Assembly (NCBI GenBank): GCA_029564595.1
Contig: JAKQPS010000035.1
Location: 4,870 to 68,869 of the forward strand
Length of the DNA stretch: 64,000 bases
Source: a bacterium
GTDB lineage: Bacteria; UBP15; UBA6099
Direction of reading: 5' to 3'
Shown here: positions 1-7,465 of the stretch, in pieces
Numbering within the stretch: the stretch's first letter is position 1
Layout of the letters: each line of letters begins with the position of its first letter
The notes under the pieces: model-generated
Database searches by the model: none
What the model was told of the DNA's origin: nothing
The model's input: the letters and a program-made list of their open reading frames with translations, nothing else
Translations under genes and position numbers: made by a program

Positions 1-2
1 AC

Positions 3-917
3 GTGTGCGGGGCGGACGATGAGGCGAGGCGCGAGATGAGCGCGTCGCAGGTCTTCAGGGCGCTGGACGTGTTGGCGGATTCGGGGACGTTGTTTGTGAC
101 GTTCACGGGAGGCGAGCCGCTATTGAGGGGGGATTTTTTCGAGATAGCGGAGCGGGCGGTGGAAAAGAATTTCGCGGTGAGGATTTTCACTAACGGGACG
201 CTGATAGACGAGGCGGCGGCGGACAGGATAGCGGCGCTGAATCCGCTGGAAGTGGGCATCAGCGTGTACGGGGCGACCGCCGAGACGCACGATGGGATAA
301 CGGGGGCGGCGGGGTCGTTCGAGAAGAGCGTCGCGGCGGCGCGGGCGCTGCTGGCGCGGGGTGTGACGGTGACGGTGAAGTCGGTGATAATGAAGCCGAA
401 TTTCGGGGAGTACGGGGCGCTGATCGACATGGCGCTGGAGATGGGGGCGAAGTATGTGTTTGACGCGACGGTGTTTCCGAGGGACGACGGAGGGCGGGAG
501 CCACTGGAGTTGAGGCTGGACGATGATATGCTGTGGGAGACGTTGAGGGATGATAGGTTGACGGGGAGGAAGCCGGGCAAGCCTGCGCCGGATGTGTGCC
601 GGGGGCCGGTGTGCGACTTGTCCACCGCGACGGCGGGGTTGTCGCCGGAAGGCGATATCTTTCCGTGCCTGCAACTGCGCAAACGGATGGGGAACATCAA
701 AGAAATAGACAGCCTCTCCGAGGTCAGGGACGCATGGATGGATATAATTTCGGGTTTGACGCGGGAAACGGAAAACGAGAAGCGCTATAATTGCGAGTAT
801 AAGAAGTATTGCGCGAGGTGTCCGGGGCTGGCGGAGTTGGAAGACGGGAGCGCGACGGGGCCGTCTCAGTGGGCATGCCGCGCTGCAAGACTGAGAGCAA
901 AGGCGAAAATGGAATGA
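3..917 (+). CDS. Radical SAM/SPASM peptide maturase, 5'-truncated by the window edge
   Basis: The visible 304 residues are the C-terminal part of a radical SAM enzyme with a SPASM-type auxiliary cluster domain. The family's CxxxCxxC motif would lie just upstream of the window. The SAM-binding GGE motif is at visible residues 36-38 (TFTGGEPLL). SPASM-like cysteines are at about 199, 204, 222, 264, 270, 273 and near 292. Such enzymes often modify ribosomally made peptides by forming thioether, C-C or epimerised residues. The stop overlaps the start of a 56-residue Cys-containing peptide gene (ATGA), which supports that role. The true start is not visible and the GTG at position 3 should not be taken as one. 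The family call is firm; the chemistry and substrate are inferred from context. Confidence 0.85.
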   Translation: MCGADDEARREMSASQVFRALDVLADSGTLFVTFTGGEPLLRGDFFEIAERAVEKNFAVRIFTNGTLIDEAAADRIAALNPLEVGISVYGATAETHDGITGAAGSFEKSVAAARALLARGVTVTVKSVIMKPNFGEYGALIDMALEMGAKYVFDATVFPRDDGGREPLELRLDDDMLWETLRDDRLTGRKPGKPAPDVCRGPVCDLSTATAGLSPEGDIFPCLQLRKRMGNIKEIDSLSEVRDAWMDIISGLTRETENEKRYNCEYKKYCARCPGLAELEDGSATGPSQWACRAARLRAKAKME

Positions 918-1084
918 TTGAAGAGCCGGAAGTGAAAAACGAATCGGTCGGCGCGGCGAAACGGCCTTATTCGAAACCCCGGATAAAATCGAGCAGCATT
1001 AAGGATACGTTCCTCGCCTGCGGCAAATGCGGCTCCGGCCCTGTGGAAATGTTCGTGTGCGTGGTATTCCCCGAACTGAGCTAG
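914..1084 (+). CDS. Putative RiPP precursor peptide, 56 aa
   Basis: This small gene starts at an ATG overlapping the stop of the radical SAM/SPASM gene (ATGA), so translation is probably coupled. The hydrophilic leader (residues 1-32) contains RPYSKPRI, which resembles leaders of radical-SAM-modified peptides with a Y-x-x-P-x-I pattern. The putative core begins near LACGKCGSG and carries Cys36, Cys39 and Cys49 followed by a hydrophobic end (VCVVFPELS). No transporter or RRE protein is visible downstream, but upstream genes lie outside the window. A longer in-frame reading from 809 would overlap the maturase by about 100 bases and lacks a convincing ribosome site, so the coupled start was chosen. 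The RiPP assignment is inference from size, Cys content and position. Confidence 0.7.
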   Translation: MIEEPEVKNESVGAAKRPYSKPRIKSSSIKDTFLACGKCGSGPVEMFVCVVFPELS

Positions 1085-1107
1085 CTTCCACACAAAGATA
1101 AAAGATG

Positions 1108-1266
1108 TTTGCGGGGCAACCATTTTTTGCAAAAATTGGTTTCCCCGCGCCCCTTCCAAAAAAACTCTTGGCCGCCGATTTTGATGAACTTCGTTCAACT
1201 CAAAATCGGCTTATTTAATAGCTAAAAAACAGAAAGATGCAATTTTCGCCTTCGGCGATTGGGAAA
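1108..1266. repeat. Direct repeat, copy 1 (~160 bp)
   Basis: This copy begins TTTGCGGGGCAACC and ends near CCTTCGGCGATTGGG. It matches the copy at about 1349-1508 almost throughout. It contains an imperfect hairpin around TTTTTTGCAAAAATTGG and a TTTTGATGAACTTCG segment followed by CAACTCAAAATCGG, which can fold back. It sits immediately after the RiPP-like gene. Confidence 0.75.
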
Positions 1267-1348
1267 AAGCCCTTTTGAAAGGGGGCGCTTCCCAAGCTTT
1301 TCAATTTTTGGCGATGGCGAGAGAGGTTGGGGAAAATCGGGTGGTTGT

Positions 1349-1508
1349 TTTTGCGGGGCAACCATTTTTTGCAAAAATTGGTTTCCCCGCGCCCCTTCCA
1401 AAAAAAACTCTTGGCCGCCGATTTTGTTGAACTTCGTTCAACTCAAAATCGGTTTTTTTAATAGATAAAAAACTGAAAGATGCGATTTTCGCCTTCGGCG
1501 ATTGGGGA
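1349..1508. repeat. Direct repeat, copy 2 (~160 bp)
   Basis: Second copy of the repeat at 1108-1266, in the same orientation, with a few single-base differences and one extra A in an A-run. No open reading frame is shared by both copies. Confidence 0.75.
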
Positions 1509-1748
1509 ATAGTCCTATGAAAAGGGTTGTTTCTCCAAGCCTCTTTTCAAATTCTGGCGTCGGGATAGTCGCTGGCACGCAATAGGCAGTCGCCGGCATT
1601 CGAAAACGCATAGAATATTTTTACTTCATTTATCGCCCGCGCGTGCGGCGCTGTTGAAATGAGCGGGCATATCAAATATACTATTACCCTGTGGACGGGC
1701 GGAAAGCCCGCGCCCCGGCGCGCGCCGGAGGCCGGAGGTTAAGTTTTG

Positions 1749-2483
1749 ATGACCGAGATGACCAGCAAGTTAGACGAGCTTTTCAAGCTCCAGCAGATAG
1801 ACAACCAGATTCTTCAGAATATGCGGCGAATCCGCCAGATAGACAAAGTCGAGCATCCTGTTCAGAAGAAACACAGGGAGCTTAACGCCAAACTCGAGGC
1901 TTTCGACAAAGAACAAATCCCGTTCAAAGCGAAAGCCAAGGAGCTTCAGGATCAGATAGCGGTCTATAAGGATAAAAAGAACAACGTTGACATGAAGCTC
2001 GACGATTCCCAGACGGACCCCAAAGAGCTTCAATTCATATTCAAGGAAAGAGAGCAGTACACAAAGCTGATAAAGACAGCCGAAGACGAGATAGTGAAGC
2101 TGATGCTTGAGCTTGGCAATGTCGATCTCAAGAAGCGCGGGTTCGTCGAGCAGCTCAACGATATAGAAGAAGAATTCAAGAAAGTTACCGCAGAGCGCGC
2201 CGCCGACAAGGAGCGCTTTGCCGCAGAGGTTGAGAAGCTCCGCGAGGAGCGCAAGGCCTTTAAGAACTTCTCCGACAAGACCCTGCTGTCGCACTATCAG
2301 GAACTTCAGAAGACGCACGACGGGATGGCGATAGCGACTATTGAGGACACCGACGACAAAGATATCAAGGTGTGCACCGGCTGCAATGTCGAGGTCAGCC
2401 TGAGGACGCTGCAAGCGCTCGAACGCGCGGACGGGCTGGTTTACTGCCAGCGCTGCGGGCGCATCCTGTACAGACAGGGCTGA
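1749..2483 (+). CDS. C4-type zinc-ribbon coiled-coil protein
   Basis: The 244-residue product is a long charged helical coiled coil (about residues 5-195) followed by a C-terminal zinc ribbon with two Cys pairs, CTGC and CQRC, about 25 residues apart. This layout matches the widespread bacterial CT398/zf-RING_7-like family, whose function is poorly defined but often linked to nucleic acid or secretion functions. A GGAGG at 1734-1738 lies ten bases before this ATG. A TTG three bases earlier is also possible. The RNase H-like gene follows 26 bases downstream on the same strand, a pairing common in this family, so the two are probably co-transcribed. Confidence 0.8.
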   Translation: MTEMTSKLDELFKLQQIDNQILQNMRRIRQIDKVEHPVQKKHRELNAKLEAFDKEQIPFKAKAKELQDQIAVYKDKKNNVDMKLDDSQTDPKELQFIFKEREQYTKLIKTAEDEIVKLMLELGNVDLKKRGFVEQLNDIEEEFKKVTAERAADKERFAAEVEKLREERKAFKNFSDKTLLSHYQELQKTHDGMAIATIEDTDDKDIKVCTGCNVEVSLRTLQALERADGLVYCQRCGRILYRQG

Positions 2484-2509
2484 GCGGAAACGGAATCCCC
2501 TGAAACACG

Positions 2510-2956
2510 ATGAATAAAAGCGAAGACAGTTTTTCCTATGATATTGACGCGTACACGGACGGCGCCGCGCGCGGCAACCCCGGCCCGTCTGCGGCGGCGG
2601 CGGTTCTGATGAAAGGCGGACAGGTGGTCGCCGAACGCTCAATCTATCTTGGACATTCAACGAACAACCGCGCTGAATACGAGGGCGCGCTTCTGGCGCT
2701 TGAGACGGCCGCCGAGCTAGGCGCGACATCTCTGAGAATACATACGGACAGCGAACTTATCGCCCGGCAGGTGCGAGGGCAGTACAAAGTGAAGAACATA
2801 GACCTGATGCCGTTGAGAGAGAAAGTTGTCAGTCTTGCCGCCAAGCTCGAAAAGTTTGCTATAGTCGAAATACCGCGAGGAAAGAATAGCGCCGCCGACG
2901 GGCTGGCCAACGCCGCCCTTGATGCCGCCCTCGGGCTTAGGCCCCGCCGGGACTGA
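2510..2956 (+). CDS. Ribonuclease H-like protein
   Basis: The 148-residue protein has the RNase HI fold signature: TDGAARGNPG with Asp17, NNRAEYEGAL with Glu56, HTDSEL with Asp80 and a C-terminal Asp130 in ADGLAN. These are the four acidic metal ligands of the family, so it should be active on the RNA strand of RNA/DNA hybrids. It lacks the basic protrusion of E. coli RnhA and resembles the archaeal/Sto-type RNase HI group found in many bacteria. It lies 26 bases after the zinc-ribbon gene. The exact cellular substrate is not known from sequence. Confidence 0.88.
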   Translation: MNKSEDSFSYDIDAYTDGAARGNPGPSAAAAVLMKGGQVVAERSIYLGHSTNNRAEYEGALLALETAAELGATSLRIHTDSELIARQVRGQYKVKNIDLMPLREKVVSLAAKLEKFAIVEIPRGKNSAADGLANAALDAALGLRPRRD

Positions 2957-3064
2957 CGCATCTTTGACATACCCGGTTCTATAACGCGAAAGACAGAATA
3001 ATCTAGCGATATAAGGGAAACTCCACCAAAGTTTCTTTTTGGCCGCTGGAGGCGGTTTTCAGCA

Positions 3065-3191
3065 GCCCGGATTCATCGATAGAGCCGATGAACCGGGGCG
3101 GTTTTCATAGCGGCGAACTGCTTCGACACCCCCAAGCTGAGCTTGAGGGGCCACCCGGAAAGATTTCTTCATAGGTCGCGGATTCGGGTTT
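3065..3191 (+). repeat. Family A MITE-like repeat, short form
   Basis: The segment starts CCCGGATTCATCGATAG and ends GCGGATTCGGGTTT, so its ends are imperfect inverted repeats. The first 60 bases match the 53606-53830 and 63853 copies, including TTTTCATAGCGGCGAACTG. The second half instead matches the sequence at 27514-27585 (CACCCGGAAAGATTT). It appears to be an internally rearranged version of the 225-base form and lies between two convergent genes. Confidence 0.7.
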
Positions 3192-3203
3192 CAAGGCGGG
3201 GCG

Positions 3204-3887
3204 CTATTTTCCGGAGGCGGCGCGGGTTTTGACGGCTTCGGTCTGGATTAGCGCGTTGGCCAAATCAAACCCGATCTGGATGGTAGGCTGTCTTTCAACC
3301 AGATATTTTCCGACCATGCCGCTTTCGGCGATGTCGCTGATTGTGGTGTGGAACAGCATGGTGCGTTTGCCGTCTGAGGTGGGCACAAGCTCCCAGATGA
3401 TCGCGTTGGCCGGGTCGTCCGTCTCGTTGTATTTTTTCTTCTTTACGTTCTTTTCGTCGAGGCTGACAATGGTTATCTTCCTCGGCTTGTCGTATTTCCA
3501 TTTCTGTATGTAGTCCGTCTGGATTTTCACCGGGCCGAGCTTGATGAGGAACATGTAGAACTGAACGACGGCGAAGTCGCTCTTTTTTTCAATGACTTTG
3601 ACTCTGGTGATCTGGTTGATCATCTTAGGGTAGCTTTCGTAGTCGGCGAGGATGTTCCAGACTTTTTCGGGCGGGGCGTTGACGATTACGCCGGAGACGG
3701 CGAGTTCTTTGCCGGGGCGCTGGGCGCGGTCTACGAAGGCGACGCGGCCTCCATCGAGGAGCTTTTCGAGTTGAGCCGGGTCGAGTTGTTTCCATATCGG
3801 GTCGGCGGCGTTCGCTCCTGCGGCGGAGAATACGGCGGCGGCGAGGGCGAAGGCGGCGATTGTTTTTCTAAAAGCGCGATTTTTCAT
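3204..3887 (-). CDS. Exported SRPBCC (START-like) domain protein
   Basis: The 227-residue product has a cleavable signal peptide (about residues 1-27, ending GANAAD) and a single SRPBCC/polyketide-cyclase-like domain with the typical PPEKVWNILADYESYPKM motif. Proteins of this fold bind hydrophobic ligands; the ligand here is unknown. A GGAGG precedes the ATG. It is a paralogue of the next gene (3911-4582), which shares layout and the APPEKVWxxxxxFxxYxKM motif, and the two lie 23 bases apart. They probably form a transcription unit and act in the periplasm or cell envelope. Confidence 0.75.
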   Translation of the reverse strand: MKNRAFRKTIAAFALAAAVFSAAGANAADPIWKQLDPAQLEKLLDGGRVAFVDRAQRPGKELAVSGVIVNAPPEKVWNILADYESYPKMINQITRVKVIEKKSDFAVVQFYMFLIKLGPVKIQTDYIQKWKYDKPRKITIVSLDEKNVKKKKYNETDDPANAIIWELVPTSDGKRTMLFHTTISDIAESGMVGKYLVERQPTIQIGFDLANALIQTEAVKTRAASGK

Positions 3888-3910
3888 CTTTCAAGCCTCC
3901 GTGTCGGATA

Positions 3911-4582
3911 TCAGAGTTTTTCGGCTTTGTCCACAACAACGCGGGACAGCACGATGGCGCTGGAGAGGTTGATGGACATGACGGTGGCGGGCTGTTCCTG
4001 AAGGGCGGCGCCGACCAGCGGGCTGGCGGACGCCAGATCGGATGTTATCGAGTATATGACCACTGTGTTTTTGCCGCCGTTCACAGGGTAAAGCTCCCAG
4101 TACCCGCTGACGTTTTTCACCTTGCCCGACACCCAAGAGATATCCGCGCGGCGCGGGGCGTCGAATGTGTATTTAAGGACATAGTCCGTGCTTATCGTCA
4201 ACATGCTGACTTTGAGGACGGTGACGGTGAACTCGACAAGGGCGGTGTTGCCGGAGCGTTCAAGGACTTTCGCGGCGCTCATGTCGGGCATCATTTTTTC
4301 GTAGTCATCGAATTCGGTGATGGCGCGCCATACCTTTTCGGGAGGGGCTTTTGCGAGGATTCCGATAGAGCACAGTTCGAGTTTTTCCGGGCCGACCACG
4401 TCAACAGAGGCGATCTCGCCTTTTTCCAGCAGCCGGGCTAAAGCCTGTTTGTCCATGTATTTCCAAGAAGGGGCTTCTTTCTTGGCCGCCGGGGCGGCGG
4501 ACGCGCAGACTGCGACCGCGACAGCGATTATCGCGCATACAGCCGCAACTGGAAGTCTCTTTAATGAAGTCGGATTTGCCAT
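3911..4582 (-). CDS. Exported SRPBCC (START-like) domain protein, paralogue
   Basis: The 223-residue product starts at the ATG preceded by CGGAGGCATAC. A longer in-frame reading to 4666 has no ribosome site and would spoil the signal peptide. Residues 1-30 form a signal peptide ending CASAAPAA. An SRPBCC domain follows with APPEKVWRAITEFDDYEKM. A lipid or other hydrophobic ligand is likely by family, but none can be named. It is the upstream member of a tandem duplicate pair with 3204-3887. Confidence 0.75.
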   Translation of the reverse strand: MANPTSLKRLPVAAVCAIIAVAVAVCASAAPAAKKEAPSWKYMDKQALARLLEKGEIASVDVVGPEKLELCSIGILAKAPPEKVWRAITEFDDYEKMMPDMSAAKVLERSGNTALVEFTVTVLKVSMLTISTDYVLKYTFDAPRRADISWVSGKVKNVSGYWELYPVNGGKNTVVIYSITSDLASASPLVGAALQEQPATVMSINLSSAIVLSRVVVDKAEKL

Positions 4583-4707
4583 GTATGCCTCCGCGTTTCC
4601 TATTACTTCCCGATGTTCAAGAATCCGCACGTCCAAATTATCAGATAAACGGTTGCGCGTCAACATTGAAAGAGCGCGAGCGCCGCTCTTTCTAATGCGC
4701 GAACGAT

Positions 4708-5460
4708 TTATTTTCTGACGGGTTTTTTCATAAATTTTATTATGATAACGCTGATTTCATAAAGGAGCATAAGGGGGACGGCCAAGAAGAACATGGAGGC
4801 AACGTCGGCGGGGGTGAGTATGGAGCCTACAATAAGGCTGATGAGGATGGCGTATTTGCGGTTCGCCACTAAGAACTGATGAGTTATGATGCCCATTTTT
4901 GCTAGCAGGACGAGCACGACGGGAAGTTCGAAGACAATCGCGAACGCGATGACGAAGGTTCCGACGAAAGACAGATATTTGTCGAGGGTGTAAGTGGGTT
5001 GTATGCTGTCCCCGGCGAAACTTTCGAGGAATTGAAGGGTCATGGGGATGACGAGGGAGCCGGAAAAAGCGCCTAAGAAAAAGAGTATTGTTCCGAAAAA
5101 CACGACGGGAAAAACAAACCTGCGCTCTTGAGGAAGAAGAGCAGGTTTGATGAAGAGCCAGATTTGGTACAGGAGTACCGGGGCGCAGAAGATTACGCCG
5201 AGGATCATAGCGAGTTTTATGCGCCACATGAAGGCGTCCGCCGGGCCGAGGGTGATGACTTCGCCGGCGCCTTTGATAAGGTGGTTGAGAACGGGGAGTG
5301 TGACAAACCAGCTTGCTATGCTGCCGATTGTGACGGTGATAAGGGCGTAAATTATGCGGGAGCGCAATTCATCGAGGTGTTCGATGAGGCTCATACGGGA
5401 CGGATCGTCGTTTTGAGCGGCGGTGTCGGCGTTTTTTTTTGCGGTCTCTGCGTCAGACAT
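4708..5460 (-). CDS. tatC: Twin-arginine translocase subunit TatC
   Basis: The 250-residue protein has six predicted membrane helices and the TatC N-terminal signature MSLIEHLDELRSRI at residues 23-36. TatC is the receptor subunit of the Tat system, which exports folded, cofactor-loaded proteins. An N-terminal extension of about 22 polar residues precedes the usual start. The ATG at 5394, directly before SLIEHLDELR, is an alternative, as neither has a strong ribosome site. TatA/TatB are not in the window. At least two Tat substrates are: the phosphoesterase at 58416 and formate dehydrogenase at 59987, each with an RR signal. Confidence 0.95.
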   Translation of the reverse strand: MSDAETAKKNADTAAQNDDPSRMSLIEHLDELRSRIIYALITVTIGSIASWFVTLPVLNHLIKGAGEVITLGPADAFMWRIKLAMILGVIFCAPVLLYQIWLFIKPALLPQERRFVFPVVFFGTILFFLGAFSGSLVIPMTLQFLESFAGDSIQPTYTLDKYLSFVGTFVIAFAIVFELPVVLVLLAKMGIITHQFLVANRKYAILISLIVGSILTPADVASMFFLAVPLMLLYEISVIIIKFMKKPVRK

Positions 5461-5522
5461 AAAGGTGAATTTAGCACAGTGAAATTACAGTGTCAAACAA
5501 AGGCGAGGCGGGCGCCGGGCAA

Positions 5523-6419
5523 TTATTTTCCGCCTGACGGGTTGAATATCTGGGTGTTTTTGAAGAAGTCTTCCCACAGCGAATTTTCCAACCCGATGTT
5601 CGCCCTGAAGTTCTCCAGATACATGCACATAACGATGCGGTCGCCTTCGTATGTCTCGATCTGGGCCGGCAGCATGGAGGAGGGATTGATGTACATCACC
5701 TCGCGGGTGACGCCGAGATTTTTGTTCGGGTCGGCGGGGGTCATGGTCAGACGTATGAACTGGCCGGGAAGTTTTTCCTCGTCGAAGTCCAGTTTTTTCT
5801 TGGCGGGGTCGAAGTGGAAGTTTTTCTTGGCGGCGAGCGGGGCGGTGTCGGCGACGACGCGCCCGGATTTGAAGTAGCGCTCGATGTATGATTGCATGGT
5901 GTGGATGTTGTGGTTGAATCCGATCTGGCGCGCTCCCTCGAAGGCGATCGCGGGCATGAAGAAGATGTTTTTGGCTGTCTGTTTGTCCATCACGGGGTCG
6001 CCTGATTTGGGGAACTTGCTGTATAGGTTCTTGTTGTCTTTGAATCCGAACACGACTTGAGAGCCGGGCGCGCGCTTGATGGTTTTCGTGGCTATGTCGG
6101 TTCCCGGATTGTCGGCGGCCAGAACGGTAAACATGTTGTAGCCGGGTTTTTTCCATTTCATGTCGAGTTTGTAGGTGTACCAGTATTCGCGGTTGTCTTT
6201 TCCTTCTTCGTTTTTAGGGTTGTGTTTGATGGCGGTCGGGGTGTCCCAGATGAACACGTGGAGCACGCACTGGTAGTCTTTGACGGTGGAGATTTTCGAA
6301 AGGGTTTTTTCCCAGATATCCTTCGGGGAATCGGCGAGGGCGGGCTTGGGCGCTGCGGATAGAATGACGGCGCAGGCGAGCGCGGCTGATATAGCGGCTT
6401 TTAATGTTGCGGATTTCAT
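5523..6419 (-). CDS. Exported LolA-like / DUF1571-type protein
   Basis: The 298-residue product has a signal peptide (residues 1-29, ending PALADSPK) after an AGGAGG ribosome site. The mature part resembles the LolA/LolB-like beta-barrel half found in DUF1571 and outer-membrane lipoprotein-sorting relatives. It includes TVKDYQCVLHVFIWD near the N-terminus and a C-terminal YEGDRIVMCMYLENFRAN. Such proteins are thought to bind lipids or lipoproteins in the periplasm. It lies upstream of tatC on the same strand and near the two SRPBCC proteins, hinting at an envelope-related group. The family call is moderate; no substrate can be named. Confidence 0.6.
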   Translation of the reverse strand: MKSATLKAAISAALACAVILSAAPKPALADSPKDIWEKTLSKISTVKDYQCVLHVFIWDTPTAIKHNPKNEEGKDNREYWYTYKLDMKWKKPGYNMFTVLAADNPGTDIATKTIKRAPGSQVVFGFKDNKNLYSKFPKSGDPVMDKQTAKNIFFMPAIAFEGARQIGFNHNIHTMQSYIERYFKSGRVVADTAPLAAKKNFHFDPAKKKLDFDEEKLPGQFIRLTMTPADPNKNLGVTREVMYINPSSMLPAQIETYEGDRIVMCMYLENFRANIGLENSLWEDFFKNTQIFNPSGGK

Positions 6420-6454
6420 GGCGGAGCCTCCTGTGAGCGCGGTTGCGCGCCCGG

Positions 6455-7465
6455 CTAGATGCGGACCTCGCGGCTTTCGCTGCGCGACGGCACGGTCTTT
6501 GTTTTAGTCTGATGAACGGCGGTGATGTAGCGGACCGTTCTTGTTTTGCAGCGCATAACCACCGAATGTGTCACTGCGGTGTCGCCGTGATAGCGGACGG
6601 CGTCAAGGAAGTCGCCGCCGGTGACGCCTGTGGCGGAGAAGACGGTGCTGTCGCCGTGGCAGAGGTCTTCGGCGGAGAAGACGGTTTCCATTTGTTTTTT
6701 AGAGAAGCCGAGTTCGATGATTTTCTTTTTTTCTGCGGGGTCGCGGGGCCAGATTTTCACTTGAATATCGCCGCCGAGGCATTTGAGGGCGGCTGCGGCG
6801 AGAACGCCTTCGGGGGCTCCTCCGACGCCCATGAGGATGTTGCTGCCGCTTGAGGCGGTGGCGCAGGCGATGGCTCCGGCGACGTCGCCGTCGCTTATTA
6901 GTTTTACTCTTGCTCCGGCGGTTCTGACTTCGTCTATGAGTTTTTTATGTCTGGGCCTGTCGAGTATGACCACAGTGAGTTCGCCCATTTTGAAGTCGAG
7001 GGCTTTGGCGACGCGTTTGAGGTTGTTTTTGACGGAGTCGTTGATGTCGATGCAACCTTTTGCGGCAGGGCCGACGGCGATTTTGTCCACGTAGAAGCTG
7101 GGGAAGGACATTAGAGCGCCCGCGTCCGCGGCGGCAAGGACGGCGATGGCGCCGGGAAGACCTTTGGAGGTGAGGGTGGTTCCGTCGAGAGGGTCGACGG
7201 CGATATCGACCTGCGGGTCGTGTATGCCGCCTCCGCCGACGTGTTCGCCGATGTAGAGCATGGGGGCCTCGTCTTTTTCGCCCTCGCCGATCACGATTTT
7301 TCCTCGGATATTTACCAGTTCGAGCATGCCGCGCATGGCGTCCACAGCGGCTTTGTCGGCTCCGTTTTTGTCGCCTTTGCCCATCCAGCGGGCGGCTTTG
7401 AGGGCGGCGGCCTCGGTGACTCGGACGAATTCGAGAGTTATCTCTCTCGTCATGTCCATTGTCAT
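6455..7465 (-). CDS. glpX: Class II fructose-1,6-bisphosphatase GlpX
   Basis: The 336-residue enzyme hydrolyses fructose 1,6-bisphosphate in gluconeogenesis. Family motifs present are GEGEKDEAPMLYIGE, AVDPLDGTTLTSKG (metal-binding Asp residues) and GVGGAPEGVLAAAAL. The start is the ATG following AGGGGGAC; it overlaps the stop of the UDP-glucose dehydrogenase gene (ATGA), so the two are probably translationally coupled. The Cys-rich or membrane features of other phosphatases are absent. Length is normal for GlpX. Confidence 0.95.
   Translation of the reverse strand: MTMDMTREITLEFVRVTEAAALKAARWMGKGDKNGADKAAVDAMRGMLELVNIRGKIVIGEGEKDEAPMLYIGEHVGGGGIHDPQVDIAVDPLDGTTLTSKGLPGAIAVLAAADAGALMSFPSFYVDKIAVGPAAKGCIDINDSVKNNLKRVAKALDFKMGELTVVILDRPRHKKLIDEVRTAGARVKLISDGDVAGAIACATASSGSNILMGVGGAPEGVLAAAALKCLGGDIQVKIWPRDPAEKKKIIELGFSKKQMETVFSAEDLCHGDSTVFSATGVTGGDFLDAVRYHGDTAVTHSVVMRCKTRTVRYITAVHQTKTKTVPSRSESREVRI

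Larger units (their letters stand above)
1085..1748. other. Gene-free stretch with two long direct repeats
   Basis: No plausible gene was seen. The stretch is dominated by two direct copies of a roughly 160-base sequence, annotated separately, separated by about 80 bases. Short ORFs here run through the repeat and have no ribosome site. Confidence 0.6.

Noticed and set aside
914-1084. Assignment of the peptide to the SCIFF family
   Set aside because: It has only three Cys rather than six and does not match that family's core spacing.
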